From Candidatus Actinomarina sp. (GTDB lineage: Bacteria; Actinomycetota; Acidimicrobiia; Actinomarinales; Actinomarinaceae): a DNA stretch of 45,894 nt. Shown piece by piece: positions 1 through 9,020 of the stretch (the first letter of the stretch is position 1; every line of letters starts with the position of its first letter). Made by a program: the position numbers and the translations under genes. The stretch is taken from contig JADHQS010000003.1 in NCBI GenBank assembly GCA_016777845.1, forward strand, positions 1 through 45,894, in the 5' to 3' direction. Below the pieces are notes generated by a model. It saw only the letters and a program-made list of their open reading frames with translations. It ran no database searches and was not told the origin of the DNA.

Positions 1-1103
1 GTATTAATGATCCACGTCAAGGAATCGTACATGTTATAGGACCAGAACAAGGAATAACACAACCAGGAATGACAATTGTTTGTGGTGATAGTCATACAGC
101 AACTCATGGAGCATTTGGAGCATTGGCTTTTGGTATAGGAACTTCAGAAGTTGAACATGTTTTAGCTACACAAACATTGGCAATGGAAAAACCCAAAACA
201 ATGAAAGTTGAAGTAATTGGAGATGTATCTGAAGGTGTAGGGCCAAAAGATATAATTTTAGGAATAATCAGAAAAATTGGAACTGGTGGAGGTGCTGGCC
301 ATGTCATTGAATATGCAGGTGATGTTATACAAAATATGAGTATGGAAAACAGAATGACTATTTGCAACATGTCGATTGAAGGTGGCGCACGTGCAGGAAT
401 GATTGCTCCAGATGAAATAACTTTCAATTACTTAAAAGAAAAAAATTATGCTCCGAAAGGTTCTGACTGGGATGATGCAGTTACTGAATGGGAAAATTTA
501 TACTCTGATGAAGATGCTGAATTTGATAAAGTTGTAACAATAAACGCAGACGAACTTGAACCATCTATATCATGGGGAACAAATCCTTCACAGGTAATTT
601 TTGTAAATGATAGCATTCCTCATCCAGATGATTTCAATGAAGAATCTGAAAAAGAAGCGGCATCAAGAGCTTTGGAATATATGGATTTAAAGCCTGGAGA
701 AAAAATTAGTGAAATCCAACTGGATAGAGTTTTTATTGGTAGCTGCACAAATGGAAGAATCGAAGATTTAAGAGAAGCTGCAGAAGTAGTGAAAGGAAAA
801 AAAGTTTCGGAAACAATTGGCGCAATGATTGTTCCAGGGTCAACGCTTGTAAAAAAACAAGCGGAAGAAGAAGGGTTAGACAAAATCTTTATTGAAGCTG
901 GTTTTGACTGGAGAGAAGCAGGTTGCTCAATGTGTTTAGGAATGAATCCAGATATTTTAAGTCCCGGTGAAAGATGTGCCTCTACATCAAATAGAAACTA
1001 TGAAGGTAGGCAGGGTGCGGGAGGTCGAACCCACTTAGTAAGTCCAAAAATGGCAGCTGCAGCAGCTCTATATGGAAAATTTGTTGATATTAGGAACTTG
1101 TAA
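1..1103 (+). CDS. leuC: 3-isopropylmalate dehydratase large subunit, 5'-truncated by window edge
   Basis: LeuC, with LeuD, isomerises 2-isopropylmalate to 3-isopropylmalate in leucine synthesis. The reading frame is open from base 3; the first ATG at 69 is internal ([20 protein letters not shown] follows), so about 100 N-terminal residues lie outside the window. Cluster-binding signatures are visible: [11 protein letters not shown], and the C-terminal [12 protein letters not shown] with its CxxC, which together supply the three [4Fe-4S] cysteines of the aconitase family. The C-terminal run of [14 protein letters not shown] is also typical. The TAA stop abuts the leuD ATG directly, so the two subunits are co-transcribed. 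It could only be confused with another aconitase-family large subunit; the leuD partner settles it. Confidence 0.96.
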   Translation, partial: INDPRQGIVHVIGPEQGITQPGMTIVCGDSHTATHGAFGALAFGIGTSEVEHVLATQTLAMEKPKTMKVEVIGDVSEGVGPKDIILGIIRKIGTGGGAGHVIEYAGDVIQNMSMENRMTICNMSIEGGARAGMIAPDEITFNYLKEKNYAPKGSDWDDAVTEWENLYSDEDAEFDKVVTINADELEPSISWGTNPSQVIFVNDSIPHPDDFNEESEKEAASRALEYMDLKPGEKISEIQLDRVFIGSCTNGRIEDLREAAEVVKGKKVSETIGAMIVPGSTLVKKQAEEEGLDKIFIEAGFDWREAGCSMCLGMNPDILSPGERCASTSNRNYEGRQGAGGRTHLVSPKMAAAAALYGKFVDIRNL

Positions 1104-1691
1104 ATGAAGAAATTAAGCACCATTGATTCAACGATGCTTCCACTTAATTTGTCTAATGTTGACACTGATCAAATAATGCCCAAACAATTTCTTAAGCGTG
1201 TTGAGCGCTCAGGATATGGTGAGTTCTTGTTTTATGATTGGAAGAAAGAGCCTGATTTTCCTCTAAACAATGAATCATATCAAGGGTCAAAAGTTTTAGT
1301 TGCTGGAGATAATTTTGGAACTGGTTCTTCTAGAGAGCATGCACCTTGGGGCCTACAAGATTGGGGATTCGATGCGATAATTTCAACTAAATTTGCTGAT
1401 ATTTTTAGATTAAATTCAATCAATATCGGTCTTGTACCTATAGAGACAAGTCAAAAAAATGTAGATGCGCTTTTTGCAAAAATTGAAACTTCTCCAAGTA
1501 CTAACATCAAAATTTCTATAGAAAATAAAACAGTTCAATGTGAGGAAATAACATTTTCATTTGATTTAGATGATTTTTCTCAAAAAAGAATCCTTGAAGG
1601 TTTAGACAAAATTGATATTACATTGGGCTACACAGATCAAATAGAGAGCTTTAGTAAATCTAGAAAAAAATGGATGCCTAGACTAACTTAG
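1104..1691 (+). CDS. leuD: 3-isopropylmalate dehydratase small subunit
   Basis: Small (swivel-domain) subunit of isopropylmalate isomerase; 195 aa, close to the roughly 200 aa usual for LeuD. Recognisable motifs are NVDTDQIMPKQFL near the N-terminus and the GDNFGTGSSREHAPW substrate-recognition loop around residues 68-82. The ATG follows the leuC stop with no gap, pointing to translational coupling and a 1:1 complex. The 3' end overlaps the convergent alanine dehydrogenase gene by 14 nt, so the two mRNAs are antisense to each other at their ends and there is no room for an intergenic terminator. Confidence 0.96.
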   Translation: MKKLSTIDSTMLPLNLSNVDTDQIMPKQFLKRVERSGYGEFLFYDWKKEPDFPLNNESYQGSKVLVAGDNFGTGSSREHAPWGLQDWGFDAIISTKFADIFRLNSINIGLVPIETSQKNVDALFAKIETSPSTNIKISIENKTVQCEEITFSFDLDDFSQKRILEGLDKIDITLGYTDQIESFSKSRKKWMPRLT

Positions 1692-2781
1692 ACAAAGTCA
1701 TACTTAAGCTTTCTGCGACCTCTTCTGACAATAAAAGTCCATTGTGTATTTGCAGTGATGGTCTTAAGCTTTCGTTATTTTTGTATTCATCGAACCAATT
1801 TTCAATTAAAAGATTATCAACATATTTTTGTAAATTTGTAGACAACTCAATAGAAGAGGTTCTAGGAACAGCGCCAGGTAAGTTTGCAATTGCAGAAACG
1901 ATTACACCACTTCTTATTTCAAAAGGTTCACTATGAGTATTAGGCTTAACGCCTTCAACACAACCACCTTGATCAATAGCAACATCTACTATGACTGAAC
2001 CCTTTTCCATCGAATTTATATCTTCTTCTGTAATTACAATTGGAGGCTTTCTTCCAGGTAATAAAACTGCCCCTATAACTAAATCAGCAGATCTAATTGC
2101 ATTTGTAGCTGACTCACTTCCACTGACTAGAGTGGTGATATTTTCTCCATACTGATTTTTCAACTCATTCAAAATATCTTCATTTATATCAATCGCAGTA
2201 ACTGATGCACCAATCTGAATAGACTTGTGAATTGAGCTTCTACCAACTTCACCACAACCAATAACAGTAACTTTTGAATTTTTTTCACCAGATATTGATG
2301 AAAGAAGTAGTCCTTTTCCTTTTGAAGAGTATTCTAAAAATTGCATACCTTTCTGAATTGCTAGATTTCCAGCAATTTTTGACATAGGAATTAGCAGTGG
2401 ATACTCTTTCCCGCTCATAATCATTTCAGTAGCAATTCCTGTTAATTTTTTTTCTAATAGTATTTTTGTAAGTGAAAGGTTTGACGCAAGATGTAGATAA
2501 CCAAATAATACATGGTCAGAATTTAATAGTTCAAACTCTTTAGGTTGAGGTTCTTTGACTTTACAAATAATATGTGCTGTTCCGTAAAGTTCTTCTGCGG
2601 AAGACACAATTTTTGCTCCAGCTTGTTTGTAGTCTTCATCTGTAAAACCAGAGCCAACTCCAGCTTGGGTTTCAACAAAAATATCTGCTAAACCAGTAAA
2701 TTGAGTTATATGTTCAGGAATTAAAGCAACTCTGCCTTCGTCCTGTTTAACTTCTTTTGGTATACCTAGCTTTTTAATCAT
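1678..2781 (-). CDS. ald: alanine dehydrogenase
   Basis: NAD-dependent interconversion of L-alanine with pyruvate and ammonia. From the chosen ATG (2781) the protein is 367 aa, as expected for Ald (about 370), and begins MIKKLGIPKEVKQDEGRVAL, the family N-terminus; the in-frame upstream start at 2814 would add 11 residues lying inside the preceding gene. The Rossmann segment VTVIGCGEVG is near residue 172, and the late signature NLPGAVPRTSSIELS is clear. The start overlaps the end of the dioxygenase gene by 8 nt, so translation is probably coupled. Oddity: the usual GGGVVG nucleotide loop reads GCGEVG, so a related member of the Ald/PNT family is possible. Confidence 0.9.
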   Translation of the reverse strand: MIKKLGIPKEVKQDEGRVALIPEHITQFTGLADIFVETQAGVGSGFTDEDYKQAGAKIVSSAEELYGTAHIICKVKEPQPKEFELLNSDHVLFGYLHLASNLSLTKILLEKKLTGIATEMIMSGKEYPLLIPMSKIAGNLAIQKGMQFLEYSSKGKGLLLSSISGEKNSKVTVIGCGEVGRSSIHKSIQIGASVTAIDINEDILNELKNQYGENITTLVSGSESATNAIRSADLVIGAVLLPGRKPPIVITEEDINSMEKGSVIVDVAIDQGGCVEGVKPNTHSEPFEIRSGVIVSAIANLPGAVPRTSSIELSTNLQKYVDNLLIENWFDEYKNNESLRPSLQIHNGLLLSEEVAESLSMTLSKLV

Positions 2782-3889
2782 TAGATGGAACTGTTTCCTG
2801 TAGGTGTTTATCAAGATACTTCATAAAAGGTGTACCACCTGTTCCAACAATATTTGAGTTTGAATTATTTGTGAGTGACTGTTCAAAAATATAAACTCTT
2901 GCATACTCCAAATGCTTATCTCTAAAAGTGTGGACTTCCTTAATGATTTCATTTATTATCACCTTGGATTTTTCATCTATGCTTAAATTCTTTCTTCTAT
3001 TTCCTGACCATTCGTCTAGACCATTAAGTAATTCTCTATGCTCTTTAGGCATATACAATCTCATTTCATCCAAGTATTCTCTTAGTGGATCATTGGAGTG
3101 CGTGACACCAAGAAGAGCATCGAGTGTGGGAACAATTGAACTTTGTGCACCTGTTTCACCTCTGAACAGTTGAGGTTCTCCATTGTAATCTTCAACACCT
3201 TCATAGATTACACCCTCTGGTGTAGCAGGGTTATTTTTCCAACCAAAAATGTAAGGCCTCACCCGATTGTAATAAATAAATGGGTCACATTTTTCAGGCA
3301 TTCGATTCATAATTGAGTTAATTTTTTTAATACTCTCTAGAGATTTCTCCAATAATGATTCATCCAGGTTTTCATCAAGAAAATATGATTTTAAATTTGA
3401 GAGAATGACTTTTGCTTCATACTCAATAGCAACATGAATCATAATAAACCAATCTTCATCTACTCCTCCTAAGAAATTTTGCATGATTACAATATTTTCT
3501 AGATCAAAAGGCTTTGTATCATCAAGCATTTTCCAATTATTTAAGGCGTATGATGCGTAGGAAAGAATAGGTGGTCTTTCTAATTTTTCAGATATTGCAA
3601 ACCATGTTAAAGCAAGCTCCCTGGGGATTAAATTATCAACATGTTTTTTTCCCCACATATATGCGTGACCTAAGTAAGAGTACAATAGCATCGCTCTCTC
3701 CAGTTCACTGATATTTAGATTACTGATGTCTTTATCTTGCTCTAATTGTTTTACTCTTTCGACAATTTGTTCGTTCGCAAGTACTTTTGGAAGTTCGCTT
3801 GCAAGATTTTCAATATCATCAAAGCTTGATGGTAGCTTTTTGCAAATTTCATTTGGAATAAAACCACTGTCTAATATTTCTTGATGCAT
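2774..3889 (-). CDS. indoleamine 2,3-dioxygenase family heme enzyme
   Basis: A heme dioxygenase that opens the indole ring of L-tryptophan to N-formylkynurenine. The 371-aa protein carries the IDO fold landmarks: RPYIFGWKN, then GVIYEGV, the distal-pocket stretch FRGETGAQSSIVPTLDALLG, and FRDKHLEYARVYI, in which His326 is the expected proximal heme ligand. The C-terminal GTGGTPFMKYLDKH loop matches IDO rather than tryptophan 2,3-dioxygenase. A purine-rich AAGGGGG lies just before the ATG and a TATAAT sits further upstream, so this is one of the few leadered genes here. It is the first gene of a two-gene unit with ald. Substrate within the IDO superfamily is inferred. Confidence 0.88.
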   Translation of the reverse strand: MHQEILDSGFIPNEICKKLPSSFDDIENLASELPKVLANEQIVERVKQLEQDKDISNLNISELERAMLLYSYLGHAYMWGKKHVDNLIPRELALTWFAISEKLERPPILSYASYALNNWKMLDDTKPFDLENIVIMQNFLGGVDEDWFIMIHVAIEYEAKVILSNLKSYFLDENLDESLLEKSLESIKKINSIMNRMPEKCDPFIYYNRVRPYIFGWKNNPATPEGVIYEGVEDYNGEPQLFRGETGAQSSIVPTLDALLGVTHSNDPLREYLDEMRLYMPKEHRELLNGLDEWSGNRRKNLSIDEKSKVIINEIIKEVHTFRDKHLEYARVYIFEQSLTNNSNSNIVGTGGTPFMKYLDKHLQETVPSND

Positions 3890-3912
3890 TTTCCCCCTTC
3901 AAGATACACAGA

Positions 3913-3940
3913 ATTATAGCTTCTACATTACAATGGTAAA
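3913..3940 (-). promoter_or_regulatory. predicted promoter of the dioxygenase-ald unit
   Basis: Read on the minus strand, a TATAAT hexamer (3918 to 3913) lies 16 nt downstream of TTTACC (3940 to 3935), which matches TTGACA at four of six positions. Transcription would start near 3905, leaving a short leader that contains AAGGGGG ahead of the ATG at 3889. Seen as sequence only; promoter use is inferred. Confidence 0.5.
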
Positions 3941-3941
3941 C

Positions 3942-3947
3942 TATTCT
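3942..3947 (+). promoter_or_regulatory. -10-like element before photolyase gene
   Basis: TATTCT ends 8 nt before the ATG at 3956, so the transcript would have little or no leader. It lies within the region shared with the divergent dioxygenase promoter. Confidence 0.4.
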
Positions 3948-3955
3948 TTGTTAGG

Positions 3956-5449
3956 ATGGGAAGTAAATTTTTTGTAATACTTGGAAATCAACTATTTGAT
4001 CCAAAAATTCTAAAAAAAAATGGCTGTAGTGAAGTTTTTATGGCTGAGGACTTCGGTCTTTGTACTTATTTTAAACATCATAAACTAAAGCTTTATTTGT
4101 TTCTTGCTGGCATGCGTGAATACAAAGATGAACTGGAAAATGAATCTATATCTGTAAATTATTTTGAACTTTCAAATCGTAAAAAAGGAGAAAGTTATGT
4201 CGACTCTCTAATTAAGTTCCTAAAAAAGAAAAAGCTTTATGAAATCAATATTTTTGAAATAGAAGATAAAGGTTTTGAAGAAGAGTTTCTTAAGGTATTA
4301 AAAGCTGCCAATATAACAGTAAATATTTTCCAGTCACCAATGTTTATATTTGAAAGAAATGAATTTGTTTCTATGGCAAAAGGAAAGAAAGTTTATAGAA
4401 TGTCTTCCTTTTATCAAAAAGCTAGGAAAAATTTAGATATTTTAATGGATGAAAATGGAAAGCCGGTAGGTGGAAAATGGTCTTTTGACGAAGATAATAG
4501 AAAAAAAATTCCAAAAAATGTAGAACCACCTGAAATGATTGTTTTTAAAAAATCAAAATATGATGATGAAATTAAAAAACTTATTATTAAAAATTTTGAT
4601 GATCATCCAGGTAATATAGAAAATATTTGGTTTCCTGTAAATAGGGCTGGAGCCGAAAAACAGCTTGATACTTTTCTTAAAGTTCGTTTTGAAAACTTTG
4701 GAATTTACGAAGACGCAATGCTTGAAGAGAAAAATTTTCTTTTTCACAGTTGCATAAGCCCCTTTTTAAATATAGGTCTTTTAACACCTGATAAAGTCGT
4801 AAAGAAAACTTTACAGTATGCTGAAAAAAATAATGTTCCTATGAACTCAGTGGAAGGGTTTGTTAGACAAGTGATTGGTTGGAGAGAATTCATTAGGGGA
4901 ATCTATCATGAAGAAGGTGCTTTACAATCAAAAAGTAATTACTGGAAACATTCAAAAAAACTAACTTCATCATGGTACGACGGAACAACTGGCATTGATC
5001 CACTTGATGACTGTATAAAAAGTACTCTTAAAGATGGTTACATACACCACATTCCACGGTTAATGGTTATAAGCAATATTATGAATTTATGTGGAGTGGA
5101 TCCTAAAGAAATCTATAAATGGTTTATGGAAATGTATATAGACTCTTCAGATTGGGTAATGGTTCCGAATGTTTTTGGGATGGCTACATATGCAGATGGA
5201 GGAATGATGTCTACAAAACCGTATACGTGTGGTTCAAATTATATCCTGAAAATGAGTAACTACAAAAAAGGTGACTGGTGTGACACTCTTGATGGTTTGT
5301 ATTGGAAATTTACAGAAAAGAATAGGAAGTTTTATGAAAACAATCCAAGACTTGCATTACTTACAAGATCGCTTGATCGTCTTAATCCAGAAAGAAAAAA
5401 TCATATTTTTAAAAAAGCTGAAGATTTTATAAAGAAAAATACTATCTAA
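3956..5449 (+). CDS. cryptochrome/photolyase family protein (prokaryotic photolyase-related branch)
   Basis: Flavoprotein of the branch that includes the iron-sulfur bacterial (6-4) photolyases. The 497-aa protein has an N-terminal DPRP domain (FFVILGNQLFDPKIL at the start; a DMRL-type antenna fold in characterised relatives) and a C-terminal FAD domain with VEGFVRQVIGWREFIRG, IHHIPRLMVISNI, DWVMVPNVFGMATYADGG and TKPYTCGSNYILKMSNY. Photorepair of UV-damaged DNA is the likely job. Oddity: only Cys379, Cys425 and Cys442 occur in the region where PhrB-type enzymes have a CxxC plus one further C-terminal Cys, so the [4Fe-4S] site may be absent. It is divergent from the dioxygenase gene and a single-gene unit. 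Confidence 0.88.
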   Translation: MGSKFFVILGNQLFDPKILKKNGCSEVFMAEDFGLCTYFKHHKLKLYLFLAGMREYKDELENESISVNYFELSNRKKGESYVDSLIKFLKKKKLYEINIFEIEDKGFEEEFLKVLKAANITVNIFQSPMFIFERNEFVSMAKGKKVYRMSSFYQKARKNLDILMDENGKPVGGKWSFDEDNRKKIPKNVEPPEMIVFKKSKYDDEIKKLIIKNFDDHPGNIENIWFPVNRAGAEKQLDTFLKVRFENFGIYEDAMLEEKNFLFHSCISPFLNIGLLTPDKVVKKTLQYAEKNNVPMNSVEGFVRQVIGWREFIRGIYHEEGALQSKSNYWKHSKKLTSSWYDGTTGIDPLDDCIKSTLKDGYIHHIPRLMVISNIMNLCGVDPKEIYKWFMEMYIDSSDWVMVPNVFGMATYADGGMMSTKPYTCGSNYILKMSNYKKGDWCDTLDGLYWKFTEKNRKFYENNPRLALLTRSLDRLNPERKNHIFKKAEDFIKKNTI

Positions 5450-5456
5450 ATATTTT

Positions 5457-6233
5457 TTATTTATTTAAATAATTACGAAATAAAATTGGTTCATCGGTAA
5501 TGACACCATCGCATCCAATTTCTAAACAAGTCTTAAAATTTTCTATAGAATTTACAGTCCATACATGTAGTTGAAGATTATTTAATTTACAAAAATCCAC
5601 AAGTTTTTTTGAATAAACTTGTATCCCCCTCCACTTAAATGGAGCTTGGAGTGCTTGAACCTTAAAATTTCTTTTTTGTAAAGGTAAAAATCGTGCAATA
5701 GCATTTTCTCGAAAAGTTCCGGAAGTTAGTATTTCTCCCTTACTTACATTGAAAAACTCTTCTAATCTTTTTGGGCTAAATGAAGAAACTAATACTCTTT
5801 CTTTTGCATTTAGAGAATTTATTATTTCTACAACCTTTTTTGCCATTCCCGTTTGCTTTAGATCAAGGTTAAATTTTAACTTTTCACTCATCTTTAAGGC
5901 ATCAACTAACCTAACAAAATTAGTTGTTTTATCTTTTTGTTGACTTTTTTCATAAAATTTATACCCTGCATTAATTTTTGCAATTTCACTCCAATTAAAG
6001 TCTTGTACTTTTCCAGATACATTTGTCGTTCTGTCAAAAGTTTCATCATGATGAAGGAATATTTCACCATCTTTAGACATACGTAAGTCAGTTTCAAAAT
6101 GAGAAAATCCTTCTTTAATTGCTAGTTCAAGGCCATGAAGTGTGTTCTCAGGTACTATATTTGACCCTCCACGATGAGGAATAATCAGTGGTTTATCACC
6201 ATCAAAATATGATTTATTATCCAGAAACTCCAC
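5457..6233 (-). CDS. glycerophosphodiester phosphodiesterase family protein
   Basis: Predicted to hydrolyse glycerophosphodiesters to glycerol-3-phosphate and an alcohol, recycling phospholipid headgroups. The 258-aa protein shows the GDPD pattern: HRGGSNIVPENT near residue 20, then HFETDLRMSKDGEIFLHHD with the metal-binding Glu/Asp and catalytic His, and late elements HVWTVNS and GCDGVITDEP. No signal peptide is visible, so it is probably cytoplasmic. The start is a GTG at 6233, overlapping the end of tldE by 17 nt; no ATG lies upstream of the HRGG motif in this frame. It is the last gene of the tldD-tldE unit and converges on the photolyase gene with a gap of only 7 nt. Confidence 0.9.
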   Translation of the reverse strand: MEFLDNKSYFDGDKPLIIPHRGGSNIVPENTLHGLELAIKEGFSHFETDLRMSKDGEIFLHHDETFDRTTNVSGKVQDFNWSEIAKINAGYKFYEKSQQKDKTTNFVRLVDALKMSEKLKFNLDLKQTGMAKKVVEIINSLNAKERVLVSSFSPKRLEEFFNVSKGEILTSGTFRENAIARFLPLQKRNFKVQALQAPFKWRGIQVYSKKLVDFCKLNNLQLHVWTVNSIENFKTCLEIGCDGVITDEPILFRNYLNK

Positions 6234-7542
6234 CTGTAAAATTAAAGTTTTTTAAATGTATGATCGGTACTTTTAACATACCTTCTCCAAATTCTGAATC
6301 TGCATATCTCGACCTATCCCCAATAGATAAAACATTTCCAGGTGCAAGTGAAGCCATAAAGCTTTGTGTAAACCTTAATCTACCAATAGGTTTAACTATC
6401 TTTCCATTTTCAATCAAAAAAGATCCATTTCGATTTAACCCAGTTACAACTTGGGTGATTGGATCTAAAACCCTGCAGTACCAAAACTCATTTATGTAAA
6501 TACCCTTTTTAACACTTTTTATCATTTCTTCTTGTGAAACATTACCTTCTGAAAGTTTAATATTTGTACCTATTCCCCCAAAATTTTCTCCCCAACCAAA
6601 CAATTCATGAAAAGTATTTTCAGCACTTAATTCCTTAGCAGTTCGCCTAGTATGAAAGTAAGATTTTGAAACTCCATCTTTAACAACTTCTAAGTTTTTT
6701 TTCTTTGATCCGGACGCATCAATCTTAAACCCAATTGATTCATTATCTTCAGGAGTGTCAAAAATGTTTATTTGGCTATCAAACTGGTTTTCATCAATGT
6801 TTATTGGACTCATACCATCAATTTTGCTTTTTGCATTAAAACCATAAACTCCAAGAAAAACCAATATAGTACTAACTGCTTCGTGACCAAGAATTACTTC
6901 ATAGTTTCCTGGTTCTATGTCCTCTGGGTTCTCACTGTCTTTTGCTAGTTTTGCTGCTTCACTACCAGCACGTTCAGCTTCTATGTCTGACAATGTTATT
7001 CCTCCCCTATGAGAAGACCCGGCTGATGATTCTGTTCTAAAAATTCCATCAATAAACGCACTACTAGATGAATCGGAAGAATTTAACCCATTAGTATTCC
7101 ATACAAAATAATTATTTATATAACTAGAACAGTATCCTGCTGCGTTCATTTGCTTTCCCTCAGTAACAAATTCTCGAACCTTATTAGCCCTTTCATCGGG
7201 TGATGATTCAACCAGTTTGGAAAGTCCATTATAGGATTGGGAGGCATCAGGAAGGCCCGCCCAACCTTTGTCTATTGGGCTTTTACTTAAAGAGTCCATA
7301 GCTTTAGCAACAAATTCTTTTGGATTTTTTAATGCTGTTAAATTAGTTGACATAGTTACAGTTTTAGAATCATTGTGTAATGTCAAAAATACGTCGGCAG
7401 ATTCTTCATCCACATTTTGATGAATTTGAGAATTAGCAAACCTAGTTAGTGCACTTTTTGAGTGCATCATTTTTAACTCACATTCTGTATCAGAAGGAAT
7501 GTTTTTTTCAATATCTTGAAGTAGGTCTTCCCAAATTTTCAT
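6217..7542 (-). CDS. tldE: TldD/PmbA family protein, metal-free partner subunit
   Basis: TldE (PmbA) pairs with TldD to form a heterodimeric metalloprotease that trims modified or unfolded peptides. The 441-aa protein has the family layout, an N-terminal domain and a C-terminal beta-rich half with SSAGSSHRGGITLSD and VSKSYFHTRRTAKEL, and it lacks the HExxxH zinc motif, as TldE should. Its ATG overlaps the tldD stop by 4 nt (ATGA), so the two subunits are coupled. The real substrate cannot be read from the sequence; no obvious peptide precursor gene is adjacent. Confidence 0.9.
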   Translation of the reverse strand: MKIWEDLLQDIEKNIPSDTECELKMMHSKSALTRFANSQIHQNVDEESADVFLTLHNDSKTVTMSTNLTALKNPKEFVAKAMDSLSKSPIDKGWAGLPDASQSYNGLSKLVESSPDERANKVREFVTEGKQMNAAGYCSSYINNYFVWNTNGLNSSDSSSSAFIDGIFRTESSAGSSHRGGITLSDIEAERAGSEAAKLAKDSENPEDIEPGNYEVILGHEAVSTILVFLGVYGFNAKSKIDGMSPINIDENQFDSQINIFDTPEDNESIGFKIDASGSKKKNLEVVKDGVSKSYFHTRRTAKELSAENTFHELFGWGENFGGIGTNIKLSEGNVSQEEMIKSVKKGIYINEFWYCRVLDPITQVVTGLNRNGSFLIENGKIVKPIGRLRFTQSFMASLAPGNVLSIGDRSRYADSEFGEGMLKVPIIHLKNFNFTGGVSG

Positions 7543-8975
7543 CCACGAACTCCAATACGCGTATTTTTAAATCTTGCTGGAGAAGCTGGGTGTCCAGTAT
7601 GTCCAATTTGGCTTGGTTGTCCTTTGCCACAGTTTGGAGTTCCCCAAAATACCCATTCTTCCTCACCTGACAACATATCCATATTTCCCCAAAACTCAGG
7701 TGTAATTCCCGTATAGGTCGGGTTCTTTACCATATCAATTATTTTTCCATTTTTAACTAACCAACCAACTTCACATCCAAATTGAAAATTTAGTCTTAAG
7801 TCATCTATGGACCAAGAACGGTTAGTCTCCATGTATATTCCCTCATCTGTAGCTTCTATAATTTCATCTAAGGATGAGTCACCTGGAAGCAAGCCAACAT
7901 TTGTCATCCTTACCATGGGTAATCTTCCAAAACCATCTGCACGAACCATGCCACCTGGAGGTACTCCTGCAACAGCAGCACTATCTCTACCTGACAAAAC
8001 TCCGGTCCAAATTCCTTCTTTTACAATATCAACCCTTTGGGCAGGAGTTCCTTCGTCATCGTATTTAAATGTTGCAAGTGCTCCAGGAAGTGTGGCGTCA
8101 GCAACTATGTTCATTAATTCTGAACCATATTTGTGCTTATTTAATTTTTTTAGATCTAAATGAGAGGTTCCGGCATAAGCTGCTTCCCAACCTAAAATTC
8201 TGTCAAGTTCAATAGCATGCCCTACAGATTCATGAATTTGTAAAGCAAGCTGGCTACCCTCAAGGATTAAGTCCATCGTTCCTTGGGGGCATTGAGGAGC
8301 TACTAAAAGCCTTTGGGATTCCTCAGCTAATCTATCTAAATGACTTTCAAATTCAAAACTTTTTATTACTTCCCAGCCACCAGTTCTATATTCACCAAAA
8401 GATTGCGGGTATGACCTTATTTGGGTTTCGCCATCGCCTACTGATAATGAAGATATTCCTCCTCCGGATTCAATAATATTTTGATATATTTTGTGCCCCT
8501 GACTTGAAGCAAACCACTTTTCTGTATCCCAAAAATCTAATCTTCCAAAAGCTCGTGAGCTACCGAGTTTTTTCATCTTTTCAGTAGATGAAATTAAAAG
8601 ATCGATTTGTTCAGAACTGGAAACTGAAAAAGGGTTTTCTTCGTGTGGAGTTGTATAGGTATCTTCAACTACAGGCACATCGGCAAATGGTAATTCTTCT
8701 CCAGCAACCATTGCAGATGCTTTAGCTATTTCAAAAGATTTTTTTCCTGCTTGTTTTAAAGACTCGTTAGATAAATCATATGTGGAATAAAAACCCCAAG
8801 ACGAACCTACTAATGCTCTAATTCCAATGCCAATTTTTTCATTCTCATTAAAATTTTCAATTTCTCCATTTTTTGCTGCAATGCTTCTTGATTTAGAAAT
8901 TAAAACTCTTGCATCAGAATATTTTGCTCCGCTATCTATTGCTGAGTCAATTGCAATTTCGAGATGTTCGAACAT
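7539..8975 (-). CDS. tldD: TldD family metalloprotease, catalytic subunit
   Basis: Catalytic half of the TldD/TldE protease. The 478-aa protein contains the zinc motif HESVGH at residues 248-253 (HExxxH), followed by AIELDRILGWEAAYAGTS, and C-terminal GRLPMVRMTNVGLLPGD and a zinc-ligand-like NCGKGQPSQIGHTGHPAS. It is the first gene of a three-gene unit with tldE and the phosphodiesterase. A TAATCT hexamer ends 7 nt before the ATG, and no Shine-Dalgarno sequence is seen. Length and motifs match bacterial TldD. Confidence 0.93.
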   Translation of the reverse strand: MFEHLEIAIDSAIDSGAKYSDARVLISKSRSIAAKNGEIENFNENEKIGIGIRALVGSSWGFYSTYDLSNESLKQAGKKSFEIAKASAMVAGEELPFADVPVVEDTYTTPHEENPFSVSSSEQIDLLISSTEKMKKLGSSRAFGRLDFWDTEKWFASSQGHKIYQNIIESGGGISSLSVGDGETQIRSYPQSFGEYRTGGWEVIKSFEFESHLDRLAEESQRLLVAPQCPQGTMDLILEGSQLALQIHESVGHAIELDRILGWEAAYAGTSHLDLKKLNKHKYGSELMNIVADATLPGALATFKYDDEGTPAQRVDIVKEGIWTGVLSGRDSAAVAGVPPGGMVRADGFGRLPMVRMTNVGLLPGDSSLDEIIEATDEGIYMETNRSWSIDDLRLNFQFGCEVGWLVKNGKIIDMVKNPTYTGITPEFWGNMDMLSGEEEWVFWGTPNCGKGQPSQIGHTGHPASPARFKNTRIGVRG

Positions 8976-8982
8976 GTAATAT

Positions 8983-8988
8983 AGATTA
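8983..8988 (-). promoter_or_regulatory. -10-like element before tldD
   Basis: On the minus strand TAATCT ends 7 nt before the ATG at 8975, the geometry of a leaderless start. Confidence 0.45.
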
Positions 8989-9020
8989 CCAATTTAAAGA
9001 GTAAAGATAAAATTAAAAAA

